A model generated the notes under the pieces. That model was given only the letters and a program-made list of their open reading frames with translations, was not told the origin of the DNA and searched no databases. Shown here one piece after another: positions 27,970-36,162 of a stretch of DNA of 64,000 nucleotides (position 1 is its first letter; every line of letters begins with the position of its first letter). The stretch comes from Bordetella parapertussis (lineage in GTDB: Bacteria; Pseudomonadota; Gammaproteobacteria; Burkholderiales; SG8-41): assembly GCA_945861275.1 (NCBI GenBank), contig CAMATZ010000028.1, positions 1 to 64,000 of the forward strand, given 5' to 3'. A program made the position numbers and the translations under genes.

Positions 27970-28389
27970 TCAATGGCTTTGGTCGGCGTCCACGCTGCAC
28001 GCGCCGCTGCCCATACCGAGGATCATCAGCAGCGCGCCGGTGATGGCGAGGTTTTTCACGAAGTGATGAAACTGGTTCAACTGCAGCGCCTCCGGGTAGG
28101 TCCAGTAGCTGTGAAAATAAAGCGTTGCCGGGATCATAAACGCAATTAACGCCAGCGCGCCCCAGCGCGCTTTCCAGCCGACCAGAATCATGATGCCGCC
28201 GATAAACAGCGCCGCAATCGCCAACGGCAACAGGATCTGCGGTTCGGGTACCGCGCGCGCGCCCATCAACTTGATCACCTTGTCGTAGTTGAGCACCTTA
28301 TCGAAGCCCGACTGCAAAAAAATGAACGCCAGCAGAATGCGCCCTAGCAACGGCGCATAGGACTTCGACAGATCACATAGAAAGCCCAT
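27970..28389 (-). CDS. DoxX-family membrane protein
   Basis: A 139-residue protein with four hydrophobic segments and the DoxX start LLGRILLAFIFLQSGFDKVLNY. DoxX proteins are small quinone-linked or redox-associated inner-membrane proteins of poorly defined function. The gene is co-directional with the aminotransferase. It lies after the terminator of the dienelactone hydrolase gene. Confidence 0.85.
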   Translation of the reverse strand: MGFLCDLSKSYAPLLGRILLAFIFLQSGFDKVLNYDKVIKLMGARAVPEPQILLPLAIAALFIGGIMILVGWKARWGALALIAFMIPATLYFHSYWTYPEALQLNQFHHFVKNLAITGALLMILGMGSGACSVDADQSH

Positions 28390-28426
28390 ACATTCCCCCT
28401 CGCAACCGATGATAATCGGGATAAAA

Positions 28427-28458
28427 AACGCCCGCTACTGCACGCAGTAGCGGGCGTT
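28427..28458 (-). terminator. Intrinsic terminator of the dienelactone hydrolase gene
   Basis: A perfect 14-bp stem AACGCCCGCTACTG/CAGTAGCGGGCGTT closes a 4-base loop, and on the minus strand it is followed by a run of six T. This is a classic rho-independent terminator 30 bases after the stop codon of the gene at 28489-29403. Confidence 0.9.
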
Positions 28459-28488
28459 CATTGTTGTGCAGCTACGGCCCCGCCTGGA

Positions 28489-29403
28489 TTAAGCCCGGAC
28501 GCCGTTTTTCCTGAACCAGGCTATGCAACGGTCCCATGCGTCCCACGCCTGCTTTTCGCGGTAGCTCGCGCGGTAGTCGGCAAAAAACGCGTGCGGCGTA
28601 TCCGGATACACATGAATATTCGACGGATCGCTCATCAGTTTTGTGCGCAATGCCGCGTTCATGGCTGCAACGGATTTGACGGGAATACCGGCATCGTCAC
28701 CACCGTAGAGGCCGAGCACCGGCACGCGGATGTTGTTCGCCACGTCGATCGGGTGCAATGGCGTCATCGCGTTCTTTTCGCCCTCCAGGCGGCCGTACCA
28801 AGCCACGCCAGCCTTGACGTAGTTGTTGTGCGCGGTGTACATCCAGGTGATGCGCCCGCCCCAGCAAAAGCCGGTGATGCCGAGTTTGTAACGGCTGCCG
28901 CCATTAATTTCAGCCCAGCGCACGGTGGCATCGATATCGCGCATGACCTGCCAGTCGGGCACTTTGCTGACAATCTGCGCGAAAATTTCCTTGTTGTCTT
29001 TGAGTTTCGTTGCATCGCCCTGGCGGTAAAACAAATCCGGCGCGATCGCCAGATAACCGAGTTGGGCAAAACGGCGGCATACATCTTTGATATGCTCGTG
29101 CACGCCGAAAATTTCTTGCACCACCACCACAATCGGCATGGAGGACGGCGACGCCGGCGGTATCATCAACCCCGGCATCGCGTAGTAGGCGGGGATGCTG
29201 CCGTTGTCGGTGGGCACCTGCACCATGCGCGCATACAGGTTGAGCGCTTCGGTCTTGATAATGGTTTGCGCGCTCACCGGTTGCGCAGCCAGCGCAAAAC
29301 CCGATGCAATGGAGCCGGCCATAAAGTCGCGGCGCGACCAATGCGGCTTGTTAGTGGTTAGCGCCAGCAAGTCCTCGCGCGCGTCTTTATTGATCTTGTT
29401 CAT
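28489..29403 (-). CDS. Dienelactone hydrolase family protein with Tat-type signal
   Basis: A 304-residue precursor from the ATG at 29401-29403, with GGGGAG upstream. The N-terminus has the twin-arginine pattern SRRDFMAGSIASGFALAA, so export by Tat is likely. Catalytic candidates are the cysteine in GFCWGG near residue 185, the aspartate in GGDDAGIP and the histidine in DTPHAFFADY. This Cys-Asp-His set is that of dienelactone hydrolases, which open lactones in chlorocatechol pathways. The substrate here is not known. It is monocistronic, ended by a strong terminator. Confidence 0.88.
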   Translation of the reverse strand: MNKINKDAREDLLALTTNKPHWSRRDFMAGSIASGFALAAQPVSAQTIIKTEALNLYARMVQVPTDNGSIPAYYAMPGLMIPPASPSSMPIVVVVQEIFGVHEHIKDVCRRFAQLGYLAIAPDLFYRQGDATKLKDNKEIFAQIVSKVPDWQVMRDIDATVRWAEINGGSRYKLGITGFCWGGRITWMYTAHNNYVKAGVAWYGRLEGEKNAMTPLHPIDVANNIRVPVLGLYGGDDAGIPVKSVAAMNAALRTKLMSDPSNIHVYPDTPHAFFADYRASYREKQAWDAWDRCIAWFRKNGVRA

Positions 29404-29655
29404 GTCTACTCCCCAAGGCAAAGGATAATTTATGAAAATTCAGTCGTCTACCTGACACTCGCCGCGATTTCGCCTGACCGTCCGCTGCGACGGCGATAAA
29501 CACGCCGCGATTGTGACTCGAACCCGCGCCATTTCATCCAAGTAATCATGACATTATGCCAAACCTCTGAAGTTGGCAAGTAATGTTCTTCAACAATGCC
29601 GCCACAAGCCCCCAACCCGGCAAAACTGTCGCTATTTTGCACGCCATTTCGCACG

Positions 29656-30177
29656 CTATTTCGTGCGATGACGGCGTGGCGCCTTGGCGGGCAACGGCAG
29701 CGCTGTCTTGTACTTGACTTGCTTCAGCGCAAAACTCGAGCGAATATTGGAGACCCCCGGAATCTTCGCCAAATAATCCACAATAAACCGCTCCAGCGAC
29801 TGCATATCCGGCACCACGACCCGCAGCAGATAATCCGCATCGCCCGTCATCAGATAACACTCCATCACCGCGTCGCGCGCGAGCACCGCGTTCTCAAAAG
29901 CATCCAGCGCGCCGCGCATCTGCTTTTCCAGACTGACTTGTATGAACACACTCACCGTCAGCCCCAGCTTGAGCGGGTCGAGCAGCGTCACGTAACGGCG
30001 TATCAGGCCGGCCTGCTCCAGATCACGCACACGGCGCAGGCACGGGGAGGGCGACAGAAACACGCGCCCGGCAAGATCCGCGTTGGTGAGGCGCGCGTCG
30101 TCCTGCAGCGCGGCGAGAATGCGCCAGTCGGTTTCGTCCATCACCCAGTCAGCAATTTTCTGCGTTTGTTTACTCAT
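29656..30177 (-). CDS. Lrp/AsnC-family transcriptional regulator
   Basis: A 173-residue protein from the ATG at 30175-30177. The N-terminal helix-turn-helix includes [20 protein letters not shown] and [13 protein letters not shown], followed by the ligand-binding RAM domain with AYLMTG-type [13 protein letters not shown]. These proteins respond to amino acids. It is encoded divergently from aceE, with a dyad in between, so it probably regulates itself and perhaps aceE. The 250 bases after it hold only short repeats of GCTATTTCGCAC type, with no gene. Confidence 0.88.
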   Translation of the reverse strand: MSKQTQKIADWVMDETDWRILAALQDDARLTNADLAGRVFLSPSPCLRRVRDLEQAGLIRRYVTLLDPLKLGLTVSVFIQVSLEKQMRGALDAFENAVLARDAVMECYLMTGDADYLLRVVVPDMQSLERFIVDYLAKIPGVSNIRSSFALKQVKYKTALPLPAKAPRRHRTK

Positions 30178-30180
30178 TTC

Positions 30181-30197
30181 AAGCAATCTTATTGCTT
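30181..30197. promoter_or_regulatory. Candidate Lrp operator AAGCAAT-CTT-ATTGCTT
   Basis: A perfect 7-bp dyad with a 3-base centre lies 4 bases before the Lrp-family start codon, in the lrp/aceE divergent gap. Its size and AT-rich centre resemble Lrp-type sites. Its position suggests autoregulation by blocking translation or early transcription. Confidence 0.45.
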
Positions 30198-30304
30198 ACC
30201 AGAGTGATTTTCAAGTCGAAATAGCAACCCCGTAGCGGCGCGAAACACCTACCATCAACGCACTCGCCAAACACTATCAAAGTTGATTCCAGCATGAGTT
30301 CCTT

Positions 30305-32950
30305 ATGAACTACCCCAGCGACCCCGATCCTCAGGAAACCCGCGAATGGGTGGAATCGCTGCAATCGCTGATCGCCAATGAAGGTGAAGCGCGCGCGGAG
30401 TTTCTGCTGCAGCAATTATTGGATACCGCACGGCGCAGTTGCCGTGGCCTAAAGTTCAACGCCACCACCGCATACACCAACACCATTCCGCTCGCCGGGC
30501 AGCCGCCTTACCCCGGCGACGTGGCACTGGAAGAACGCATCACCGCGCTGGTGCGCTGGAACGCGCTGGCCATGGTGGTGCGCGCCAATCGCGAGCATCC
30601 CGAACTGGGCGGGCATATCGCCACTTACGCATCAGCGGCCGATTTGTTTGAAGTGGGCCTCAATCATTTTTTTCGCGCGGGACAGGATGGTGATCTGGTT
30701 TACTTTCAGCCGCATTCGGCAACCGGCATTTACGCGCGCGCCTACCTCGAAGGGCGTTTGAGCGAAGACGCGTTGATGAAATACCGTCAGGAAACACGCG
30801 GCGGCGGGCTGTCGTCGTATCCGCATCCGTGGCTGATGCCGGATTTCTGGCAGTTCCCGAATGCGTCCATGGGACTGGGGCCGCTTAACGCGATTTATCA
30901 GGCGCGCTTCATGCGTTATCTCGAGGACCGCGGCATACGCCCCGTTTCGGACCGCAAAGTGTGGGCGTTCGTCGGCGACGGCGAGATGGACGAACCCGAA
31001 TCGCTTGCAGGCCTGTCGCTGGCCGCGCGCGAAAAACTGGACAACCTGATCTTCGTCGTCAACTGCAATCTGCAACGCCTCGATGGCCCGGTGCGCGGCA
31101 ACGGCTCGATCATTCAGGAACTTGAAGGCCTGTTCAATGGCGCGGGCTGGAACGTGATCAAACTGCTGTGGAGTTCGGATTGGGATGCGCTGTTCGCGCG
31201 TGACACGGAAGGCGTGCTGTTGCAGCGTCTGCACGAAACCGTGGATGGCGAACTGCAAAAATACGCCGCCACCGATGGCCGTTTCAACCGCGAACATTTC
31301 TTCAACAAATATCCGGAACTGCAGGCGCTGGTGGCCGACCTCTCCGACGCGGATATCGACCGCCTGCGGCGCGGCGGCCACGATCCGCTGAAAATTTATT
31401 CGGCGTATCACGCCGCCACGCACAGTCGCGGACGCCCCACGGTAATTCTTGCGCAAACCAAAAAAGGTTACGGCATGGGCCAGTGGGGTGAAGGCAAGAT
31501 GACCGCACACCAGGCCAAGAAGCTGGAGACCGATGCGCTGCTGGCGTTTCGTGACCGCTTTTCGCTGCCCCTTGCCGACGCCGATGTGGCTGCATTGCGC
31601 TTTTATAAGCCAAGCGAAAACTCACATGAAATCAAATACTTAAAAGCCCGGCGTAAAACGCTGGGCGGAGCGATGCCGGCGCGCGTGCGCACTGCCCCGG
31701 CGTTGCCCGCGCCCACGCTGGCCGTCTTCGCGCGCGCACTTGAAGGCTCGCACGAGCGCGAAGAATCGACCACCATGAGCTTCGTCTCATTGCTGTCGCA
31801 ACTGCTGAAAAGCGCGGAAATCGGCGCGCACGTGGTGCCCATCGTCGCCGATGAAGCGCGCACCTTTGGCATGCAGACGCTGTTTCGGCAGTTCGCGATT
31901 TATTCCTCCACCGGGCAGATGTACGAGCCCGAAGACCGCGACGAATTGCTCTACTACAAAGAAGCCAAAAACGGCCAGATCATCGAGGAAGGCATTACCG
32001 AAGCCGGTGCGATGTCATCCTGGATCGCCGCCGCCACCGCCTATAGCGCGCACGGCGTAACCATGCTGCCGTTTTATATTTTCTATTCCATCTTCGGTTT
32101 TCAGCGCGTCGCGGATTTGATCTGGGCTGCGGGCGACAGCCGCGCACGCGGCTTTTTGATCGGCGCAACCTCCGGACGCACCACGCTCTCGGGCGAAGGT
32201 TTGCAGCATCAGGATGGTTCCAGTCATGTCACTGCGGCCACCTTCCCCAACTGCGTGTCGTACGACCCGACCTTCGGCTACGAACTCGCAGTGATCATTC
32301 AGGACGGCCTGCGCCGCATGCTCGATCAGCAGGAAGACGTGTTCTATTACCTGACCGTTACCAATGAAAATTACCGCATGCCGGCGCTGCCCGCGGGCGC
32401 GGAACAGGGCATCCTGCGCGGCATGTATCTGTTACGCAAAGGCGCCAGTGCGAAACACCGCGTGCAGCTCATGGGGTGCGGCACGATACTCCGCGAAGTT
32501 TTGGCGGCTGCGGAAATCCTCGAACGCGACTACAACGTCGCCACCGACGTGTGGAGCGTCACCAGCTTCACCGAGCTCGCGCGCGACGGAATCGCCAGCG
32601 AGCGCTGGAACCGGTTACATCCCGAATCCACGCCACGCACGACGTGGGTTGAGCAATCGCTGCGCGATCACGCGGGGCCGGTGATAGCCGCCACCGACTA
32701 CGTGCGCGCTTTCGCCGAGCCGATCCGCGCGTGGGTGGATCGGCCTTATACCGTACTGGGCACCGATGGCTTTGGCCGCAGCGACACGCGCGAACTGCTA
32801 CGCCGTTTTTTCGAGGTGGATCGCGCGCACATCACGGTCGCTGCGTTGAAAGCGCTGGCCGATCAGGAGGCGCTGCCTGCGGCTACAGTGGCCAGCGCTA
32901 TTCGGAAATTTGGTATCAGCGGGGATGCCCTGGAGCCTTGGCATGCGTAG
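30305..32950 (+). CDS. aceE: Pyruvate dehydrogenase E1 component, homodimeric (AceE)
   Basis: An 881-residue protein, the usual length for the homodimeric proteobacterial E1. The thiamine diphosphate motif GDGEMDEPES with VVNCNLQRLDGP near residue 225-265 is present, and the C-terminal transketolase-like domain follows. It decarboxylates pyruvate and transfers the acetyl group to E2 lipoyl groups. The E2 (aceF) and E3 genes are not adjacent, whereas in many relatives they are. The divergent Lrp-family gene may regulate it. Confidence 0.95.
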   Translation: MNYPSDPDPQETREWVESLQSLIANEGEARAEFLLQQLLDTARRSCRGLKFNATTAYTNTIPLAGQPPYPGDVALEERITALVRWNALAMVVRANREHPELGGHIATYASAADLFEVGLNHFFRAGQDGDLVYFQPHSATGIYARAYLEGRLSEDALMKYRQETRGGGLSSYPHPWLMPDFWQFPNASMGLGPLNAIYQARFMRYLEDRGIRPVSDRKVWAFVGDGEMDEPESLAGLSLAAREKLDNLIFVVNCNLQRLDGPVRGNGSIIQELEGLFNGAGWNVIKLLWSSDWDALFARDTEGVLLQRLHETVDGELQKYAATDGRFNREHFFNKYPELQALVADLSDADIDRLRRGGHDPLKIYSAYHAATHSRGRPTVILAQTKKGYGMGQWGEGKMTAHQAKKLETDALLAFRDRFSLPLADADVAALRFYKPSENSHEIKYLKARRKTLGGAMPARVRTAPALPAPTLAVFARALEGSHEREESTTMSFVSLLSQLLKSAEIGAHVVPIVADEARTFGMQTLFRQFAIYSSTGQMYEPEDRDELLYYKEAKNGQIIEEGITEAGAMSSWIAAATAYSAHGVTMLPFYIFYSIFGFQRVADLIWAAGDSRARGFLIGATSGRTTLSGEGLQHQDGSSHVTAATFPNCVSYDPTFGYELAVIIQDGLRRMLDQQEDVFYYLTVTNENYRMPALPAGAEQGILRGMYLLRKGASAKHRVQLMGCGTILREVLAAAEILERDYNVATDVWSVTSFTELARDGIASERWNRLHPESTPRTTWVEQSLRDHAGPVIAATDYVRAFAEPIRAWVDRPYTVLGTDGFGRSDTRELLRRFFEVDRAHITVAALKALADQEALPAATVASAIRKFGISGDALEPWHA

Positions 32951-32951
32951 T

Positions 32952-33079
32952 GTGGGCAAAGCCCGTAGCGTGCCCACGAACAGTACCTCACAACCCTCGA
33001 TGACGATTTTTGCCACAGCGGACGATACCGCGACAGGGTTCCCGGCGGCAGTCCGCGTGGGCACAAACGGCGTGCCCAC
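32952..33079. repeat. GTGGGCA / TGCCCAC inverted repeats after aceE
   Basis: GTGGGCA (32952-32958) pairs with TGCCCAC (32971-32977), and 80 bases on, CGTGGGCAC (33056-33064) pairs with GTGCCCAC (33072-33079). The two small hairpins share the same core and also pair with each other. They lie in the 246-base gap between convergent aceE and a Bug gene, which has no gene of its own. Confidence 0.55.
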
Positions 33080-33134
33080 CCTGCCAGTGATGGTTTGAAT
33101 CTGGAGTGCAGGAGATTATTGCTTCGCTGCATAT

Positions 33135-33176
33135 GTTCCCTTGTCCCGCTGTTAACAGCGGAGGCAACAAGGGGAC
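33135..33176. repeat. Hairpin with CCGCTGTTAACAGCGG palindrome
   Basis: A perfect 16-base palindrome (33146-33161) is surrounded by GTTCCCTTGT and ACAAGGGGAC arms (33135-33144 and 33167-33176, nine of ten bases pairing). In reverse orientation the left side (33120-33146) shares ACAAGGGAACA and GCGAAGC with bases 3097-3123, so this is a dispersed repeat. It lies at the end of aceE and may act as a terminator. Confidence 0.55.
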
Positions 33177-33196
33177 ACTCGAGCCGCACTGCAAGT

Positions 33197-34174
33197 CTAC
33201 TGCGCCCCCAACCCCGCCTCTTTCACCAGCCGCGCGTAACGCTCGTATTCGGTTTGCATGAGCTTGCCGAAGGTGGCCGGCGTGGTGTCGTTCGGCACCT
33301 CGGCGCCGCCGCGCGCCAGTGCATCGCGGATTTTCGGATCGCGCAGCAGCTTGGCGATATCGCCATGCAATTGCGTGACGATGGCCTGCGGCATGCCCGC
33401 GGGGCCCACCAGCCCGAACCAGCCGTCCGAGGTTGCTTCCGGCAGACCGGCTTCCGCCACCGTGGGCAAATCGGGCCACACCGACGAACGCTTGGAGCCG
33501 CTCACTGCCAGAGCGCGCAGCCGCCCCTCACGCACGATGGGCGACGCCGAGGGCACGGTGAATAAAAAGTAATGCACCCGATCCGCCATGGTTTCGGTGA
33601 ACGCGTCACCCAAAAATTTGAACGGCACATGCACTTGTTTCGCGCCGGCGGCGCGGTTAAAAATTTCGCCACCGATGTGCGCCAGCGAGCCCACACCCAC
33701 CGAAGCAAAGTTGTATTTGCCGGGATTGGCACGCAGCAGGGCTGCCAGTTCCTTCACGGATTTCACCGGCAGATTGGGCGATACCACCAGCAAATTCGGC
33801 ACCAGCGCGATGCCCGCCACCGGCGTGAAATCCTTCACCGGATGGTAGGGCGGATTTGGATTCAGCAGCGTAGCCATGGTATGCGGCGGTGCAACCATCA
33901 CCAGCGTATAACCGTCGGGCGTTGCCTTCGCGGCGAGGCCACTGCCAATCAAACCTCCCGCGCCGGGGCGGTTATCCACCACGATCTGCTGTTTGTAAAC
34001 CTCGGACAGCGGCCCACTCAAGGTGCGCGAGATAAAGTCGGTCGCGGTGCCTGGCGGCAGCGGCACGATCACGCGGATCGGCCGTGTCGGATAGTTTTCA
34101 GCCGCACCGGCAGCGCCGCAACACAACAACAAGCCTGCCGCGAATAATTTATATAACGCTCTGTTATTAAACAT
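33197..34174 (-). CDS. Bug/TctC-family periplasmic solute-binding protein
   Basis: A 325-residue protein from the ATG at 34172-34174, preceded by GGAG. The frame stays open to 35161 but that part overlaps another gene and is not conserved. The signal peptide (about 1-24) ends GAAGAAE. Motifs are YPTRPIRVIVPLPPGTATDF, VVDNRPGAGG, DGYTLV and HVPFKFLGDAF. An orphan receptor. A TauD-type dioxygenase fragment lies just upstream on the same strand. Confidence 0.92.
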   Translation of the reverse strand: MFNNRALYKLFAAGLLLCCGAAGAAENYPTRPIRVIVPLPPGTATDFISRTLSGPLSEVYKQQIVVDNRPGAGGLIGSGLAAKATPDGYTLVMVAPPHTMATLLNPNPPYHPVKDFTPVAGIALVPNLLVVSPNLPVKSVKELAALLRANPGKYNFASVGVGSLAHIGGEIFNRAAGAKQVHVPFKFLGDAFTETMADRVHYFLFTVPSASPIVREGRLRALAVSGSKRSSVWPDLPTVAEAGLPEATSDGWFGLVGPAGMPQAIVTQLHGDIAKLLRDPKIRDALARGGAEVPNDTTPATFGKLMQTEYERYARLVKEAGLGAQ

Positions 34175-34220
34175 TTTTCTCCAATCCTTACCCAGGCTAC
34201 GCATGCGGAACGGTGATCCG

Positions 34221-34316
34221 CTACGGCATTCGTCTCGCCGCATAACAATCCAACACCGGGTGCACGCCGTGCTGCAGGTAGCGATTGTCCCACACCACAA
34301 GGTCGCTTTCGCAGCT
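34221..34316 (-). pseudogene. C-terminal remnant of a TauD/TfdA-type dioxygenase
   Basis: Between the Bug gene and the unknown protein gene at 34466, the minus strand reads SDLVVWDNRYLQHGVHPVL and then ends near ARRMP followed by a stop. This matches the C-terminal metal-site segment of 2-oxoglutarate/iron dioxygenases of the TauD type (DLVMWDNRxxxH), whose histidine is an iron ligand. Only about 30 codons remain, the N-terminal enzyme is missing and a stop lies upstream in the same frame. The other part of this 291-base gap shows no gene. Confidence 0.55.
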
Positions 34317-34465
34317 GATTGCCGCGCGCGGCGCGCACCGCTACAGTGGCGCCAACCTGGAGGAATCACCGTGTCAATGAGGCCCGTTGCAGCCCTGCGG
34401 TGACTCGTGCGATGATGGCGCCGGCAGCTTAAAATACGGTCAATATCCCGCTCAGGAGCACCCCT

Positions 34466-35416
34466 ATGGCAAACGCAGCAACGACACCCAACCTTAGCGC
34501 CGGGCCTCTGACGTTTATCGTCAAACATGAATTGTGGGACGGCAACGTTCAGGACCACGCGGATCAAGGTGTATCCATCGATGTGGCCGCAGAGGTCGAC
34601 GGCAAACAAACCGCCTTGCTGCGGTTTCACTGTTTTGATCTCGAACGAAGCTACATTTATGGACCCGAAAATCCCAATATGAAGCTTGAAGGGCCGATAA
34701 TGCTGGGTGCACGCACCCGCGGACGCCAAACCACAGGCCAACTCTACCGGATGGACCCGATCGCCGACGGCAATCCTATCGGATGGACGGTCCGCACCCT
34801 GGAAAAGAAGCTCCCGCAAATGCTGGAAAGAGCGGGCTACCCGCAGATCGTGGCGGCAACGGATATGGCAGAGGTTACGCGCGTGCTGCCCGAGGTCGAA
34901 GCCTGCGCCAGGGATGTTTATGCCCGCAAGAGGAATACGGTCAAACACAATCGCGGCACGCACATCTTCCCGGCGGGGAATATCAAGTTTGGGCTGGAGA
35001 TGCGCCGGCAAACGGGGGGCGACGGCGGTTTGGCCATCCACGTGATGGCAGATCTTCTCGGTTCGACCGAAAGTTCGTATGTGGAAGAAACCGAGATTCT
35101 CGCCTTCGATTGTTTTTGGAACGGCCCGCATTATCACTACGGGCCGCGCAACAAGAACCATCGCATCTATTGGGACAGGACACTGGTGGAGGACCCGCTG
35201 ACCTGGGTGCTCGAACAGTTCGATACCCGGAAACTGGGGCCTATGATCGAACGCGCAGGTTACCCCGGTGTAGCGGCGGATCTGGACCTGGAAAAAATCG
35301 CCTCCGTGCTACCGGCGTTGAAAAAGACGGCGCACGAGTTACAAGCGGCCGGCATGGCCGCAACCGGCCATCCCGGATTGCCGTTGGAGATAACGCCCAA
35401 TCTGGTGCCGCGTTAG
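34466..35416 (+). CDS. Unknown protein with an internal duplication
   Basis: A 316-residue protein with no signal peptide or membrane segment. It is built of two related units, about residues 12-151 and 169-292. The first has RFHCFDLERSYIYGPENPN and LPQMLERAGYPQIV, the second AFDCFWNGPHYHYGPRNKN and GPMIERAGYPGVA, so the order F-C-F ... Y-GP-N ... ERAGYP ... VLP is repeated. I do not recognise a characterised family. The shared cysteine, histidines and tyrosines could bind a ligand or metal. It is monocistronic with AGGAG before its ATG. Confidence 0.75.
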   Translation: MANAATTPNLSAGPLTFIVKHELWDGNVQDHADQGVSIDVAAEVDGKQTALLRFHCFDLERSYIYGPENPNMKLEGPIMLGARTRGRQTTGQLYRMDPIADGNPIGWTVRTLEKKLPQMLERAGYPQIVAATDMAEVTRVLPEVEACARDVYARKRNTVKHNRGTHIFPAGNIKFGLEMRRQTGGDGGLAIHVMADLLGSTESSYVEETEILAFDCFWNGPHYHYGPRNKNHRIYWDRTLVEDPLTWVLEQFDTRKLGPMIERAGYPGVAADLDLEKIASVLPALKKTAHELQAAGMAATGHPGLPLEITPNLVPR

Positions 35417-35472
35417 GCTTTTGCTACAGAGCAGGCTGCGCTTGAGCGCAGTTTCTTTAACATCCATAGACT

Positions 35473-35517
35473 GGATGAACAGGATAGACCCGGATGGAGG
35501 TTTTATCCTGTTAATCC
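35473..35517. repeat. Extragenic inverted repeat GGATGAACAGGATA / TATCCTGTTAATCC
   Basis: The arms (35473-35486 and 35504-35517) pair at 13 of 14 bases. The ATCCTGTTAATCCTGT sequence is a widespread extragenic repeat type in bacteria. It lies between two convergent genes and may end transcription in both directions. Confidence 0.55.
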
Positions 35518-35549
35518 TGTAAATCCCGTCGAAATGTTCTTGGGGTTGG

Positions 35550-36113
35550 CTAAAACAAATGCACGGCGGTAGGCGCTAAAAACCCGATCACCGCAAATAC
35601 CGCGCCCAGCGCCCCCAGCCCCAACGCCCCCCACATCAGAAACGCGGCGCCGGTAATGATGTTTGCCGACGCCAGCACTATCGCAATCTGCAGCGCGCCC
35701 GAGGCCACTTCATATTGATGGTACGCCGCCAGCGCGCGGTCGCGCTTCTTCTCGGCATCCTTGGCGCGTGCCACGAGTTCCTTGCGGCCTTCCCGCGTAT
35801 CGGGTTCGCTTTCATAGCGGTCCGCGGTTTTGCGCCAACTGGCGATGCGTTTGTCGATCAGCGCTTTAGCTTCCGGCGTGGCGGCCAGCGCCGCATCAAC
35901 CTCCAGCGACTCGGCCGCCGTGCGCAGCGTGGTCAGCCGTATGGTCTTGGCCTGAAAAAACGCCCACAAATTCGATGCTTCGATATTGCGGCTCAAGGCC
36001 TCGGTTTGTGCGCTACTGCCCAGCGTTTCTGAAAACGCCAAAAACGCGGCCAGCACTGCGATCAGCAGTGCAATTTTCTTGTTGGATGGATCGATGTGAC
36101 CTGCGGCTGACAT
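35550..36113 (-). CDS. DUF4337-family membrane protein
   Basis: A 187-residue protein with a hydrophobic segment near the N-terminus (about 13-32) and two more at the C-terminus (about 145-185), and a charged helical central region. The N-terminal pattern NKKIALLIAVLAAFLAFSETLG and NLWAFFQAKTIR is that of the DUF4337 family, whose function is unknown. It is monocistronic and convergent with the unknown protein gene. Confidence 0.8.
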   Translation of the reverse strand: MSAAGHIDPSNKKIALLIAVLAAFLAFSETLGSSAQTEALSRNIEASNLWAFFQAKTIRLTTLRTAAESLEVDAALAATPEAKALIDKRIASWRKTADRYESEPDTREGRKELVARAKDAEKKRDRALAAYHQYEVASGALQIAIVLASANIITGAAFLMWGALGLGALGAVFAVIGFLAPTAVHLF

Positions 36114-36162
36114 TTTTTCTCCCCGGTATTATTCAAGTTGCGGTACGTAATGCAAGCTTACA

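Noticed and set aside
33197-35161. 654-codon minus-strand frame read as a fusion protein
   Set aside because: Only codons from 34174 to 33197 are Bug-like. The upstream part overlaps the plus-strand duplicated-domain gene and has no similarity to a known domain.
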